From: Micromonospora costi
GTDB taxonomy: Bacteria; Actinomycetota; Actinomycetes; Mycobacteriales; Micromonosporaceae
Assembly: GCF_003626655.1 (NCBI RefSeq)
Contig: NZ_RBAN01000001.1
Span: forward strand, 1,240,001 to 1,304,000
Length of the DNA stretch: 64,000 nt
Direction of reading: 5' to 3'
Positions 15,176-24,732 of the stretch are shown here, one piece after another. The notes under the pieces are model-generated. The model searched no databases, was not told where the DNA came from, and worked only from the letters and a program-made list of their open reading frames with translations. Position numbers and translations under genes: made by a program. The stretch's first letter is position 1; the number at the start of each line of letters is the position of its first letter.

Positions 15176-16438
15176 ATGGGCAGGTTCACGCGGGCCGGGG
15201 CGGTGGTGGGTGCCCTGGCCCTGGCGGCGTCGCTGGCACTGACCGGGTGCGGTGACGACCAGCAGAAACCATCGTTCGTCGATGGTGCGACACCGGGCAG
15301 CAGCGTCGCTGCGGCCTCGGGCGGGCCGATCGACCCGTCCACGCCCGCCGGCCCGCCACTAGCGCTCAGCCCGGCGAACGGCGCCAAGAACCGGCCGGTC
15401 AGCACCGAGATCAGCGCCGAGCTGCCGGACGGCGGCAAGGTGTCCCAGGTCACCCTGGCCAGCGCCGACGGCGCCAAGGTCCAGGGCAAGCTGCGCACCG
15501 ACGGCTCGTCGTGGGTGCCGAACAGCCCGCTGAAGTACGGCACCACGTACACGGCCACCGTCACCTCGACGGGCAAGGACGGCGAGACCCGCGAGGGTAC
15601 GAGCACCTTCACCACCATGAAGAAGCCGAAGTCCACGATCGGCTCCGGCCTCTACCTCTTCGACGACAAGACGTACGGCGTCGCCATGCCGGTGGTCGTC
15701 GAGTTCCACCCGGGCATCCCGAAGAAGGACCGGGCCGCCCTGCAGAAGCGGATGTTCGTCCGGACCGACCCGCCGCAGCCGGGCGCCTGGCACTGGGTCG
15801 GCAACGGCAGCCAGGCGTACTACCGGGCGCCCGAGTACTGGAAGCCGGGCACGACGCTCACCGTCCGGATCGCGCTCGCCGGCGTCCCGCTGAGCAACGG
15901 CCGGTACGGCGACGTGGACCGCAAGGCCACCGCCAAGATCGGCGGGTCCTTCGTGATGAAGGTCGACAACGCCACCAAGCAGATGACGGTGTACGAGAAC
16001 GGCAAGGTCATCCGGACCCTCCCGGTGAGCCTCGGCAAGCGGAGCACCCCCTCCTCCAGCGGCACCATGGTGGTGATGGAGAAGAAGGAGAAGACCGTCT
16101 TCGACACCCGGGACGACCCCGATCCCGCCAACCGCTACGTGACGGACATCGAGTTCGCCCAGCGCCTGACGTGGGGTGGCGAGTACATCCACGCCGCGCC
16201 CTGGTCGGAGCACGTGCAGGGCCGGCAGAACGTCTCGCACGGGTGCGTGAACGTCTCGATGGCGAACGCGCGGTGGCTGTTCTCGAAGACGAAGATCGGT
16301 GACCCGATCACCATCAAGGGCACCGAGCGCCGGCTGACCGCCGGCAACGGCTGGACGGCGTGGAGCCTGAGCTGGTCGGACTTCATCAAGGGCAGCGCCC
16401 TGCCGGTACCCAAGGGCGGGGCCGGTCCGTTGCTCTGA
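15176..16438 (+). CDS. L,D-transpeptidase lipoprotein (first of two)
   Basis: A 420-residue exported enzyme that would form 3-3 (meso-DAP to meso-DAP) peptidoglycan cross-links or attach proteins. The signal peptide ends in lipobox LALTGC. Two Ig-like domains follow (about residues 50-260; LALSPANGAKNRPVST begins the first), then the YkuD catalytic domain. The active site is visible as GGEYIHAAPW and SHGCVNVSMANARWLF with catalytic Cys357. This architecture is that of LdtMt2-type enzymes. The ATG at 15176 with AGAGGTGGGG upstream is chosen. A paralogue follows 218 nt downstream on the same strand after a terminator. The location is the outer face of the membrane. Confidence 0.92.
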   Translation: MGRFTRAGAVVGALALAASLALTGCGDDQQKPSFVDGATPGSSVAAASGGPIDPSTPAGPPLALSPANGAKNRPVSTEISAELPDGGKVSQVTLASADGAKVQGKLRTDGSSWVPNSPLKYGTTYTATVTSTGKDGETREGTSTFTTMKKPKSTIGSGLYLFDDKTYGVAMPVVVEFHPGIPKKDRAALQKRMFVRTDPPQPGAWHWVGNGSQAYYRAPEYWKPGTTLTVRIALAGVPLSNGRYGDVDRKATAKIGGSFVMKVDNATKQMTVYENGKVIRTLPVSLGKRSTPSSSGTMVVMEKKEKTVFDTRDDPDPANRYVTDIEFAQRLTWGGEYIHAAPWSEHVQGRQNVSHGCVNVSMANARWLFSKTKIGDPITIKGTERRLTAGNGWTAWSLSWSDFIKGSALPVPKGGAGPLL

Positions 16439-16452
16439 ACTCGCGGTCCCGT

Positions 16453-16480
16453 GACGCCGGCCGCTCGGCCGGCCGGCGTC
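16453..16480 (+). terminator. Hairpin terminator
   Basis: GACGCCGGCC (16453-16462) pairs with GGCCGGCGTC (16471-16480) just after the first transpeptidase gene, with TTTT a few bases further on. Confidence 0.6.
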
Positions 16481-16656
16481 GCGGCGGGCGCTTTTCCGTG
16501 CCGCGGAAGCGAGTCGGCCTCACAAAGCGTCAAATTCTAGCAACATTCGGGCGCGATGTCGCGGAGTGTTTCGTTTCACCCCTTGCAACGGGTACGTGTT
16601 CTGGTGCGTCTGTGAGAGACGATGGCCGTGTGCGGGGACCACACTGTGAGGGAATC

Positions 16657-17967
16657 ATGCGAGCTGACCAGGACAAACTGAACCGGCCTCGCGGCGCCGG
16701 GCCCACCGGGCGACGCCGCGTCCTTGCCGCGGGGGTGCTCGCCGTCGCGCTGGCGTTCACCGCCGCGTGCACCGACGGGGGCGGCGGGAAGCCGTCGTCC
16801 TGGCAGGGCGGCAACGAGACCCCCGCCCCGAAGGCGGCGGCGACCATCAGCGAGCCGCAGGCCGACGCCAAGGACGTCCCCGCCTCCACCGGCATCGCCT
16901 TCACCACGAAGGACGCCGTGGAGACCACGGTCGAGCTGAAGGACTCGGCCGGCGAGGCCGTCGAGGGCAAGCTCGCGGCGGACGGCAAGAGCTGGCTGCC
17001 GGCCGGCGCGCTGAAGTACGGCGAGACGTACACGGCGACTGTGACGGCGACCGGTGACGACGGCCGGCCCGCCACGGCGACCAGCACGTTCACCACGATG
17101 GCCAAGCCCGGCAAGCAGATCCGCATCAGCAGCTTCCTCGGCGACGGCCAAGTGGTCGGCGTGGGCATGCCGCTGATCGTCAAGTTCAGCCGGGCGGTCC
17201 CCGAGGACTACCGCGACGACGTGCAGCGCCGCATGACGGTCACCTCGACGCCGGCTCAGGAAGGCATCTGGCACTGGGTGAGCCCCACCGAGATCCGCTA
17301 CCGGCCGAAGACGTTCTGGAAGGCCAACAGCAAGGTCTCGTACCGCGTCCAGGCCGGCGGCCTGCCCATGGGCGACGGCTGGTACGGCCGGGCCGACCTC
17401 ACGGTGGACATCAAGATCGGCCCGTCGCTGGTCATGACGGTCGACAACAAGACCAAGCGGATGACGGTCACCAAGGACGGCAAGGCGATCAAGACCATCC
17501 TGGTGAGCCTCGGCAAGAAGAGCACTCCCTCGTCGAGCGGCACCATGGTGGTGATCGAGAAGCTGCGCAAGACGGTCTTCGACACGTTCGAGGAGCTGGG
17601 CCCCGAGGAGGGCTACCGCACGAAGATCGACTACGCCCAGCGGCTCACCTGGGGCGGGGAGTTCATCCACGCCGCGCCCTGGTCGGAGGGACAGCAGGGC
17701 AGCGTCAATGTCTCGCACGGCTGCGTGAACGTCTCGATGGCCGACGGCGCGTGGCTCTTCGCCAACACCCGGATCGGTGACCCGATCACGGTGAAGGGCA
17801 CCGAGCGCAAGCTCCAGAACGGCAACGGCTGGACCGACTGGAACATGAGCTGGGACGAGTACGTCGAGGGCAGCGCCCTGCCGTACGAGCCGCCCGCGGA
17901 GCCCGGCGCCGAGTCGACCGCGGACCCGGACACCACCGCCAGCGCCACGGCCGGCCCGACGGGCTGA
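16657..17967 (+). CDS. L,D-transpeptidase lipoprotein (second of two)
   Basis: A 436-residue paralogue of the preceding gene with the same order: lipobox FTAAC at residues 32-36, two Ig-like domains (TATVTATGDDGRPATATSTF marks the end of the first), and a YkuD domain with GGEFIHAAPW and SHGCVNVSMADGAWLF, catalytic Cys356. A C-terminal acidic, Thr-rich tail of about 30 residues (PADPDTTASA-like) is absent from the first copy. The ATG at 16657 has a GAGGGA site. It probably has its own promoter in the 218-nt gap. The pair arose by tandem duplication and may differ in substrate or timing. Confidence 0.92.
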   Translation: MRADQDKLNRPRGAGPTGRRRVLAAGVLAVALAFTAACTDGGGGKPSSWQGGNETPAPKAAATISEPQADAKDVPASTGIAFTTKDAVETTVELKDSAGEAVEGKLAADGKSWLPAGALKYGETYTATVTATGDDGRPATATSTFTTMAKPGKQIRISSFLGDGQVVGVGMPLIVKFSRAVPEDYRDDVQRRMTVTSTPAQEGIWHWVSPTEIRYRPKTFWKANSKVSYRVQAGGLPMGDGWYGRADLTVDIKIGPSLVMTVDNKTKRMTVTKDGKAIKTILVSLGKKSTPSSSGTMVVIEKLRKTVFDTFEELGPEEGYRTKIDYAQRLTWGGEFIHAAPWSEGQQGSVNVSHGCVNVSMADGAWLFANTRIGDPITVKGTERKLQNGNGWTDWNMSWDEYVEGSALPYEPPAEPGAESTADPDTTASATAGPTG

Positions 17968-17986
17968 CCGGCTCCCCGCGAACGAC

Positions 17987-18016
17987 GAAAGCCCCCTCCG
18001 GAAGGAGGGGGCTTTC
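17987..18016. terminator. Strong bidirectional terminator
   Basis: A perfect 13-bp stem (17987-17999 with 18004-18016; GAAAGCCCCCTCC on the left arm) has a GGAA loop. It serves the second transpeptidase gene and the convergent tRNA-His. Confidence 0.85.
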
Positions 18017-18024
18017 GTGTGCCG

Positions 18025-18098
18025 GGTGACTGATGGGAATTGAACCCACGACAACCGGGACCACAACCCGGTGCTCTGCCAACTGAGCTACAGCCACC
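18025..18098 (-). tRNA. tRNA-His (anticodon GTG)
   Basis: The minus strand gives acceptor stem GTGGCTG/CAGTCAC, anticodon loop TTGTGGT within a CCGGG/CCCGG stem, and T loop TTCAATT. The extra 5' G of histidine tRNAs (G-1) is encoded at 18098. The CCA end is not encoded. Confidence 0.95.
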
Positions 18099-18234
18099 AT
18101 GCCGCCGCGCCCGGTTGATCGCCCCGGGCGGGGTGCGGACCAATAATAGCCCCCGACGGGGCGACCACGTCCAGCGGGTTCCACCGCCGTGGCGGGCGCG
18201 GGTCAGCGACCGCCGGATCCCGCTCCGACGCCGG

Positions 18235-18831
18235 TCAGAGTTCGGCCGCGATGGCCTTGGCGCTCTCCACGTCCGGGCCGGGCAGCGGCACGAAGACCGT
18301 GCGCCGGTAGTACTCCAGTTCGCGGATGCTCTCCCGGATGTCCGCGAGCGCCCGGTGCGCCAGCCCCTTGGCCGGCTGGCCGAAGTACACCCGCGGGTAC
18401 CACCGCCGGCACAGCTCCTTGATCGACGAGACGTCGATCATCCGGTAGTGCAGGTGGTTGTCGAGCCGGGGCATGTCCCGGGCGATGAAGCCACGGTCGG
18501 TGGCGATCGAGTTGCCGCACAGCGGGGCCGTACGCGGATCCTTCACGAACGTGCTGACGTAGTCGAGGACCCTGTCCTCCGCCTCGGCCAGGCTGACCGT
18601 GGATCGGCGGACCTCCTCGGTGAGCCCCGACTTCGCGTGCATGGTGCGGACGATCTCCGGCATGGCGTCCAGCGCCGCCCCGTCCGCGTGGATCACCACG
18701 TCGACACCGTCACCGAGCACGTTGAGATCGGGATCGGTGACCAGTGCGGCGACCTCGATCAGCTTGTCCCTGCCGAGGTCCAACCCGGTCATCTCACAGT
18801 CGATCCAGACGAGGAGATCAGCCACCGGCAC
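18235..18831 (-). CDS. orn: Oligoribonuclease
   Basis: A DEDDh 3'-5' exoribonuclease of 198 residues that clears 2-5-nt RNA fragments, including pGpG. The catalytic motifs are [10 protein letters not shown] (D and E), [10 protein letters not shown] (D) and [10 protein letters not shown] (H and D). Length and sequence are typical of the family. The annotated start is GTG at 18831; a GTG two codons later (18825) lies 6 nt after TAGTCT and could be the true leaderless start. It is divergent from the GT87 gene and next to tRNA-His. Confidence 0.95.
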   Translation of the reverse strand: MPVADLLVWIDCEMTGLDLGRDKLIEVAALVTDPDLNVLGDGVDVVIHADGAALDAMPEIVRTMHAKSGLTEEVRRSTVSLAEAEDRVLDYVSTFVKDPRTAPLCGNSIATDRGFIARDMPRLDNHLHYRMIDVSSIKELCRRWYPRVYFGQPAKGLAHRALADIRESIRELEYYRRTVFVPLPGPDVESAKAIAAEL

Positions 18832-18885
18832 AGACTACGCGCAGCCCACGTGCCGCGGCTGCGGGCTCTACGGGGACCGGCCCGC

Positions 18886-18898
18886 TAGGGTTTCCTCC
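18886..18898 (+). promoter_or_regulatory. -10 box of a leaderless gene
   Basis: TAGGGT (18886-18891) is followed after 7 nt by the GTG start of the GT87 gene. No good -35 is seen. Confidence 0.5.
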
Positions 18899-20236
18899 GT
18901 GCCACCCGAACCCGTCGCACCGCCCGCCGTCACCGACGACGACCCCGGTGGCCGCACGGTCCGCCGGCTCGTCACGGTGGTGGCGCTGGCTGCCGTGCTT
19001 CCGGCGCTCTACCTGCCCGGCCGGGTACACGACTTCTTCGACCTGAAGATCTACATGCGGGCGATGCGGTGGTGGGCGGACGGCAACCCGCTCTACGACT
19101 ACGTCCAGCCGGACCGGGTCCAGGGCGAGCTCTACTTCACCTACCCGCCGTTCAGCGCGCTGCTGCTGCGCCCGTTCGCGCTGATCCCGCTCGGCGCCAC
19201 CGTGACGATCTTCACGGTGCTCACCGTCCTGGGTGTCGTGGTGACCACGCGCTGGCTGGTCGCCCCGATGATCGCCCGGCACGGCCTGCCGCGGGTGTTC
19301 ACCGTGACGGTGGCGGTGCTGCTCGTGCTGGCCGTGGAGAGCACCCGGGAGACGATCACCTTCGGTCAGATCAACATGCTGCTCGTCGTGCTGATCCTCG
19401 CCGACCTGCTGTTCGCCGTACCCCAGGGGCGGCGCTGGGCGGGGGTCGGCGTGGGCCTCGCGACGGCGCTCAAGATCTTTCCGGGGATCTTCATCGTCTA
19501 CCTGCTCGCCTGCCGGCGCTGGTGGGCCGCCGCGGTGGCCAGCGCGACCGCCGCGGCGGCGACGCTCCTGGCGGCGGCGGTCGCGCCGGACGACTCGTGG
19601 CGGTTCTGGACCCACGAGCTGTGGGCCACTGACCGGGTCGGGCGCACCGACTACACGGGTAACCAGTCGCTCTTCGGTCTGCTGAGCCGGTTCACGGCGC
19701 CCGACAAGCCGGACCGGCTGCCGTGGCTGCTGTTGGTCGCCGTGGTGGCCGCGTACGGGCTGTGGCGGGCGGCGCGGGCCGCCCGCGCCGGCGACCATCT
19801 CGCCGGCCTGACCCTGACCGGGCTGATCGGCGGTCTCGTCAGCCCGATCACCTGGACCCACCACCTCTACTGGTTCATCCCGGCGGTGGTGGTGCTCGCC
19901 GACGCGGCGCTGCGCCCCGGGCGGCCGGGAGCCGACCTCGCCACCACCGCCGCCGGTCCGCCGGGAGCGGGTGTGGCGCGCCGGCGCTGGCTGGGCGTCC
20001 TGGCCATCGGTACGGCCCTCGTGATCATCTACGGCGTCGTCTCGTTCCAGGACTGGGGTGTCGCGCCGGCACGCACCGACTCGCCCTGGGAGTTCCTGGT
20101 CCGCAACACGTACGTGCTGCTCAGCCTCCTGCTGCTGGCCACCCTGCCGACCCGGCCGCCGGTCGGTCCCGCCGGGCAGCGCGACCGCGCGGAGGCACCC
20201 CAGAAGTTGCACCAAATGGACAGAGGCCCCGAGTAG
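18899..20236 (+). CDS. GT87 family polyprenyl-phosphate-dependent mannosyltransferase
   Basis: A 445-residue integral membrane protein with about ten hydrophobic spans and the DUF2029/GT87 pattern. The first extracytoplasmic loop carries DFFDLKIYMRAMRWW with the acidic residue thought to be catalytic in PimE-like enzymes. FTYPPFSALLLRP and ALKIFPGIFIVYLL are further family motifs. Such enzymes use polyprenyl-phosphomannose on the outer face of the membrane to extend PIM, LAM or related glycans; PimE is the best known. The GTG at 18899 is leaderless. It stands alone, ends at a strong hairpin, and its acceptor is not known. Confidence 0.85.
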   Translation: MPPEPVAPPAVTDDDPGGRTVRRLVTVVALAAVLPALYLPGRVHDFFDLKIYMRAMRWWADGNPLYDYVQPDRVQGELYFTYPPFSALLLRPFALIPLGATVTIFTVLTVLGVVVTTRWLVAPMIARHGLPRVFTVTVAVLLVLAVESTRETITFGQINMLLVVLILADLLFAVPQGRRWAGVGVGLATALKIFPGIFIVYLLACRRWWAAAVASATAAAATLLAAAVAPDDSWRFWTHELWATDRVGRTDYTGNQSLFGLLSRFTAPDKPDRLPWLLLVAVVAAYGLWRAARAARAGDHLAGLTLTGLIGGLVSPITWTHHLYWFIPAVVVLADAALRPGRPGADLATTAAGPPGAGVARRRWLGVLAIGTALVIIYGVVSFQDWGVAPARTDSPWEFLVRNTYVLLSLLLLATLPTRPPVGPAGQRDRAEAPQKLHQMDRGPE

Positions 20237-20309
20237 CGACGATCGGCGCTAATCTGGCCTCACCTACCTCAGGGGCAACTTGGGTAGCGGCACCGATCCC
20301 CCGGTGTGG

Positions 20310-20342
20310 GCGGCCCTCCGCGTCGGCAGCGCGGAGGGCCGC
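20310..20342. terminator. Bidirectional hairpin between convergent genes
   Basis: GCGGCCCTCCGCG (20310-20322) pairs perfectly with 20330-20342 across a 7-nt loop. Confidence 0.75.
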
Positions 20343-20359
20343 TCGTCGTCCGGGCACCG

Positions 20360-21421
20360 TCAGGCGGGCCGCCCGTCGACGGGATCCGCGTCACCGTTCA
20401 GCGGTACGGGCCGGACGGTGCGCTCCGGCTGCGCCGGCGGCCAGGCCAGCGTGAGCGACACACCGGGCGGGCTCGCGGCGGCCGGCGCCGCCGACCCGAC
20501 CGCGCCGTGACCGGCCTCCGCGCCGGCCCGCTCGTCTCCGACGAGGTCCGCGAGACTGGCCGGCCGACCGGCGGGCACCGCGCCGATGGCGGACCGCTCG
20601 GGCGGGCCGGAGCCGACGGCGGCCAGCTGCCGCTGCGTCATCACCGCCCGGTCGTCGGCACTGCGCGGCTGCGCACCCAGCCCGCTGAGCGAGGAGACCC
20701 CGAGCCGGCCGGCGAGCACCGGCACCTGGTCCGGCTCCACCACGAAGATCACCTCGCGCGGGCGTACGGGGCGGAACAGCAGCAGCACGGCGAACGTCAC
20801 CAGCAGCACGCCACCGGCGAGCAGGCCCCACATGGCCGGCGCCATCCAGCCGGCGCGAAACTCGGCCCGCAGGTCCAGCGTGAGATTCGGCCCGCCGTCC
20901 GGACGCGTCACCACGAGGCTCAGCGGGCGGCCGGCCAGCTCGTCCGGCGTCCACTCGATCGCGCCGACGCCCTCGCGTACCCATCGTGGACGGTCGGTCG
21001 GCGCGAGCCCGGCGGCCGGGGTCCCGGCCGACGGCGCGGTGCCGGCCGGGTCGAGGCGGACCGGCAGCGGCCCGCGGGCCAGCGCCACGCGCCGCACCGT
21101 GGCGTGCGGTACGGGCTCGAGCCAGCGCCGCGCCTCGTCCGCGGGAGCCAGACCGAGGAACGCGGGGCCGTCCGGCGTGCGGGCCTCGATCCGCAGCCGG
21201 GTCTGCCCGAGCCGGGTGAACGGCGCCTCCCGCCGCAGCAGGCGGTCGAGGTCCGTGACCACCATCGCGTGACCGGTCGTCTGCACGGTCTCGAAGCGGG
21301 CCGTGAACGCGCCACTCGGGTCCGCGTGCCGGATGACCAGCCAGAGCGTGCCGCCGGCGAGCAGCGCCGGCAGACCGATGATCAGCAGCAGCATTCCGGC
21401 GAACGCGCGTACGAACCGCAT
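20360..21421 (-). CDS. Hypothetical two-span membrane protein
   Basis: A 353-residue protein with an N-terminal membrane span (residues about 5-30), a roughly 160-residue extracytoplasmic region, a second span near 195-217 (WGLLAGGVLLVTFAVLLLF) and a cytoplasmic tail rich in Ala and Pro. No domain is recognised. The exported part is strand-rich (RRVALARGPLPVRLD and ARFETVQTTGHAMVV). The ATG at 21421 is followed directly by hydrophobic sequence. It is convergent with the GT87 gene and separated from the YcnI gene by 140 nt with no clear link to it. Confidence 0.7.
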   Translation of the reverse strand: MRFVRAFAGMLLLIIGLPALLAGGTLWLVIRHADPSGAFTARFETVQTTGHAMVVTDLDRLLRREAPFTRLGQTRLRIEARTPDGPAFLGLAPADEARRWLEPVPHATVRRVALARGPLPVRLDPAGTAPSAGTPAAGLAPTDRPRWVREGVGAIEWTPDELAGRPLSLVVTRPDGGPNLTLDLRAEFRAGWMAPAMWGLLAGGVLLVTFAVLLLFRPVRPREVIFVVEPDQVPVLAGRLGVSSLSGLGAQPRSADDRAVMTQRQLAAVGSGPPERSAIGAVPAGRPASLADLVGDERAGAEAGHGAVGSAAPAAASPPGVSLTLAWPPAQPERTVRPVPLNGDADPVDGRPA

Positions 21422-21563
21422 CCGTTCCGTCCCCCTCCGTAGCCAGGTACCCGGCCGACCTTACCGACGTCGACCGGCCGATCAGGGGATATCCACGGCA
21501 CGCGATCGGGGGAAAGACCGCGGGCCCGCCGGAACACCGGCGGGCCCACGTGACGGATACGGG

Positions 21564-22301
21564 TCAGGCCGTCGTGGCCGGCCCGCGGCGGGTACGGGCG
21601 AACGCGAGCCCGCCCAGCGCCAGGCCGCCGAGCCCGGCGATCAGGCCGGCGATGCCGAGCCCCAGCGCGGCCCCGTTCCCCTCGCCCTCGTCGTCGTCAT
21701 CGTCGGCCTCGGGGGCCGTGGCCGCCACCGGAGCGGCGGACGCCGACGGCGAGGCCGCCGTGAGGGTGAGCACCGGCGCCGGGTCCTCCGGCTCCTCCCC
21801 ACCCGGGGTCGGCTCCTCGATCCACCGGGACACGTTGCCGTCCGAGTAGGTCTGCAGCGTCTTGAAGACCATCGTGTCGACCTGCGGCAGCGGGCCCAGC
21901 GAGATCGGGAACTCCTGGAACTCGCCCGGCTTGACGCCCGCGTTCGCGCTCGCCGTCCACGTCAGCTTGGACACCGCCTCGGTGATCTGGCTGCCGTGCA
22001 CGTCGATCGGCGGGTCCACCTTCCGCTTCTCCACCGCCACCGTCCAGCCCGGCACGGGCATGGTGGAGACCGATCCGACCGGCGCGTTCTCCGGCAGCAC
22101 CACCTCGATCTTCGTGGTGGAGGCCGTGTCGCTCTCGTTCGGCACCCGGAACGCGATCCGGCCGTAGCCGCCCTGGGTCGCCTCCTTCGGGTTGACCGTC
22201 ACGTGGGCGGAGGCGGGCGCGGCGAAACCGAGCACCGCGGTGGCGACGGCGCCGAGCGCCAGGGCGGCGGCAGCCGTCGCGGAACGCCGGGTACGGATCA
22301 T
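21564..22301 (-). CDS. YcnI family copper-associated exported protein
   Basis: A 245-residue protein with a signal peptide cleaved before His33 (APASA then HVTVNPKEA), a DUF1775/YcnI domain (residues 33-180) and a C-terminal membrane span followed by a basic tail. In YcnI proteins the first mature histidine binds Cu(II), with a tryptophan nearby. An Asp/Glu-rich segment lies before the anchor. It follows the CopC-CopD fusion by 17 nt and is surely co-transcribed. Copper delivery or storage at the cell surface is the expected role. Confidence 0.9.
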   Translation of the reverse strand: MIRTRRSATAAAALALGAVATAVLGFAAPASAHVTVNPKEATQGGYGRIAFRVPNESDTASTTKIEVVLPENAPVGSVSTMPVPGWTVAVEKRKVDPPIDVHGSQITEAVSKLTWTASANAGVKPGEFQEFPISLGPLPQVDTMVFKTLQTYSDGNVSRWIEEPTPGGEEPEDPAPVLTLTAASPSASAAPVAATAPEADDDDDEGEGNGAALGLGIAGLIAGLGGLALGGLAFARTRRGPATTA

Positions 22302-22318
22302 GGGTACGGGACCTCTCT

Positions 22319-23971
22319 CTAACGGATCGGCACGGTGGCGGTCACCGTCGCCTGGTCGATGTCGGACGTACGGGCCGTGATCTTCAGCTGCCAGTCACCG
22401 GAGGCCGGCAGGTTGATCTCGCCGGTGGCGTGGTTGTCGGTGAGCGGCAGCAGCGGGATCTCGATCGGCTCGATCCCCGCCGACGGCAACGCCGCCGTCG
22501 CCTTCCACTCCACCACCGGCTGCGGGCGGTTCTCCTTGGTGTACGCGTAGAGGTGCATGGAGTTGTTGCCCCGCTCGGCCGGGTCCAGCTCGACCTGGAC
22601 GGAGAGCAGGGAGCTGTTCAGCGTGGCGGTGAAGTAGCCGGCCGAGGAGGCGGCGACCTCGTTGGCGGTGCGGGCCGGCGGTGTCTGCACCAGCGTGGCC
22701 GAGAGGCCCAGCACCACCGCGGTGATCGCCAGCTCCACCCAGACCGCCCGGCGCACCGGTGCCGGGCGCTGTTCCGCGACGCGGCGGCGCACCAGCTGCC
22801 GGGAGTACGCGGCCACGCCCATCACCAGCAGGAAGAGCCCGATCTTGGCCAGCAACAGCCGGCCGTAGGTGGTGCTGAACAGGGCGCCCGGAGTGGCCAC
22901 CTCGATCAGGCCCTGCACCACGCCGCCGAGCAGCAGCGCGGAGACGGCCAGCGCCGCCCAGCGGGACCAGATCGGCAGGATCGCGCCCAGCTCCCGCTCG
23001 TCGGCCCGGCGCAGCAGGAACGCGGCGAGCATCAGCAGGCCGCCCAGCCAGACCGCCATGCTGCCCAGGTGCACGGCGTCGACCACCACGGAGACCGCCG
23101 GCGCCGGCGAGGCCGCCGGGTGGCCGGCCAGCGGCCACGTCACCAGCGTCGCCACGCCGAGCACCGTGAGGATGACGCCGTCGGCGCGCCCGACCGGCCC
23201 GGCGAACAGCGGGCGCAGCAGGAAGGCGGCCGCGGCCAGCAGGCCGAGCCGGACCAGGTGCGCCGCCCCGAACGCGCTGCCCAGCACGCTGCTGAACCCC
23301 TCGCCGGTCACGTCGAGGAGCCCGCCACCGGCGGTGTAGGGCACCTGTAGCCACAGCTCGGCGAGGGTGGCGAGGACGACGAGGCCGAGGCCGGCCCAGG
23401 CGAGCCGGGCCGGGCCGCGCCGGTCGAGCCGCCGGGGCCAGAGCAGGGCGAGCACCAGCGCCGGCCCGACGAGCAGCACGAGTCCGGCGTAGCCGAGGTA
23501 CTTGGCGACCTTCACGGCCGTGCCGACCACCGGGTCCGCCCGGTCGGTGTCACCGGTGTCCGTGGGCGGTGGCGAGGGCGCGCCCACCGAGTAGGTGAAC
23601 GCGCCGGAGACCGGGTGGCTGTCGGCCGAGATCACCCGGTAGCTGACCAGGTAGGTGCCGCGCTCCCCCGCCGGGTCCACCGGGATGTGGACCACCGTCC
23701 CGTCGAAGGACGGCTCGCCCCGGTCCGCACGGGAACCGTCCGGCGCTATCACCCGGATCTTGTCGGGCACCTTCCGGACGGATTCGCTGAAGGTCAGCAC
23801 CACCTCCTCCGGCCCGGCGGGCACGACGGCCGAGGCCGCCGGGCTGGAGCTGACCAGCACGGCGTGGGCACTCGCGGGAGAGGCCGGCGCGATCAGGAGG
23901 GCGACGGCGGTGACCAGCAGGCCGGCGGTGGCGCAGAGCCGGGCGAGCCAGCGACGAGGGGCAGCAGTCAT
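22319..23971 (-). CDS. CopC-CopD fusion copper transport protein
   Basis: A 550-residue protein. After a signal peptide, the mature CopC domain begins at the copper-binding His36 (ASAHAVLVSSSP) and contains the second ligand region ISADSHPVSG. Eight hydrophobic spans of a CopD domain follow (about residues 145-410; DAVHLGSMAVWLGGLLML is the core motif). A C-terminal exported beta domain of about 130 residues (VELDPAERGNNSMHLYAY) resembles YtkA-type domains. It should bind copper outside the membrane and pass it inward or to enzymes. The ATG at 23971 with GGGAAG upstream is chosen; 23980 is an alternative. It lies between the anti-sigma and YcnI genes on one strand. Confidence 0.9.
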   Translation of the reverse strand: MTAAPRRWLARLCATAGLLVTAVALLIAPASPASAHAVLVSSSPAASAVVPAGPEEVVLTFSESVRKVPDKIRVIAPDGSRADRGEPSFDGTVVHIPVDPAGERGTYLVSYRVISADSHPVSGAFTYSVGAPSPPPTDTGDTDRADPVVGTAVKVAKYLGYAGLVLLVGPALVLALLWPRRLDRRGPARLAWAGLGLVVLATLAELWLQVPYTAGGGLLDVTGEGFSSVLGSAFGAAHLVRLGLLAAAAFLLRPLFAGPVGRADGVILTVLGVATLVTWPLAGHPAASPAPAVSVVVDAVHLGSMAVWLGGLLMLAAFLLRRADERELGAILPIWSRWAALAVSALLLGGVVQGLIEVATPGALFSTTYGRLLLAKIGLFLLVMGVAAYSRQLVRRRVAEQRPAPVRRAVWVELAITAVVLGLSATLVQTPPARTANEVAASSAGYFTATLNSSLLSVQVELDPAERGNNSMHLYAYTKENRPQPVVEWKATAALPSAGIEPIEIPLLPLTDNHATGEINLPASGDWQLKITARTSDIDQATVTATVPIR

Positions 23972-24063
23972 GGCGATCATGCTTCCCGACCGGGGCCGTC
24001 GGCGGCCACCCCGCGTCGACCGTGCCGGACTGTCGGCGCCACGCGGCGCCGGGCCGTACGCGC

Positions 24064-24708
24064 TCATCCGCGCCCCGGCGCCAGCGTCGGCCTGAGGGGC
24101 CGCTCGGCGTCGCCGCCCACGCGGACGAGGGCCCAGAGCAGGCCGGCCTGGACCACGGCGGCCAGGTGCCCGATCTCGTGGACCAGGGCGGTGGTCGAGT
24201 TCGCGATGTCCACCGCGCTGGTGCCGGCCAGGCAGGCCGCCAGCACGAGCGCCACCGGCAGGAACGCCCGTGCCCGCTCGGGCCGCCACGCGGCCAGCAC
24301 GAAGCCGACAGCGAGCGCCACGTCGAAGGAGGCCATCTCCCGGCTGGTGTGCGGGTCCACGCTCACGCCCAGGCCGGCGAGGAGGATGGGCAGGGCGGTG
24401 GCGAGCTGCGCGACGGCCGCCACGGCCACCGCCACCCGCAGCACCTGGCGGCGGGCGCGCAGCGCGACCTCCCGCGCCCGGCCGGCGGCCAGCGGGTCGG
24501 CGGCCACCGCCGCCAGCACCGACGCCGTGAGGTCGGGCACCTCCACCGCCTGCACGCGGACCAGGCGGGTGACCTCCTCGGCCCGGGCCAGCCACACCCG
24601 GCACCCGGAGCACCCGCCAAGGTGCGCGTCCAGCTCCGCCGGCGCCGCCTGCGGATCCTCACCGTCCAGCCGTGCCGACAGCGCCGCGCGTACGTCGTCG
24701 CATGTCAT
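24064..24708 (-). CDS. Zinc-finger anti-sigma factor-like membrane protein
   Basis: A 214-residue protein. The N-terminal cytoplasmic part carries the zf-HC2 motif with His29, Cys33 and Cys36 (HLGGCSGC) that binds zinc in ZAS-type anti-sigma factors. Four or more hydrophobic spans fill residues about 90-210. It is divergent from an ECF sigma gene 108 nt away, its likely partner. The zinc cluster in such proteins can be a redox or metal switch, which suits the copper and thiol genes on both sides. Downstream on the same strand come CopC-CopD and YcnI. Confidence 0.82.
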   Translation of the reverse strand: MTCDDVRAALSARLDGEDPQAAPAELDAHLGGCSGCRVWLARAEEVTRLVRVQAVEVPDLTASVLAAVAADPLAAGRAREVALRARRQVLRVAVAVAAVAQLATALPILLAGLGVSVDPHTSREMASFDVALAVGFVLAAWRPERARAFLPVALVLAACLAGTSAVDIANSTTALVHEIGHLAAVVQAGLLWALVRVGGDAERPLRPTLAPGRG

Positions 24709-24732
24709 GCCGTGGTAGTCGGCCGGGGCGCG

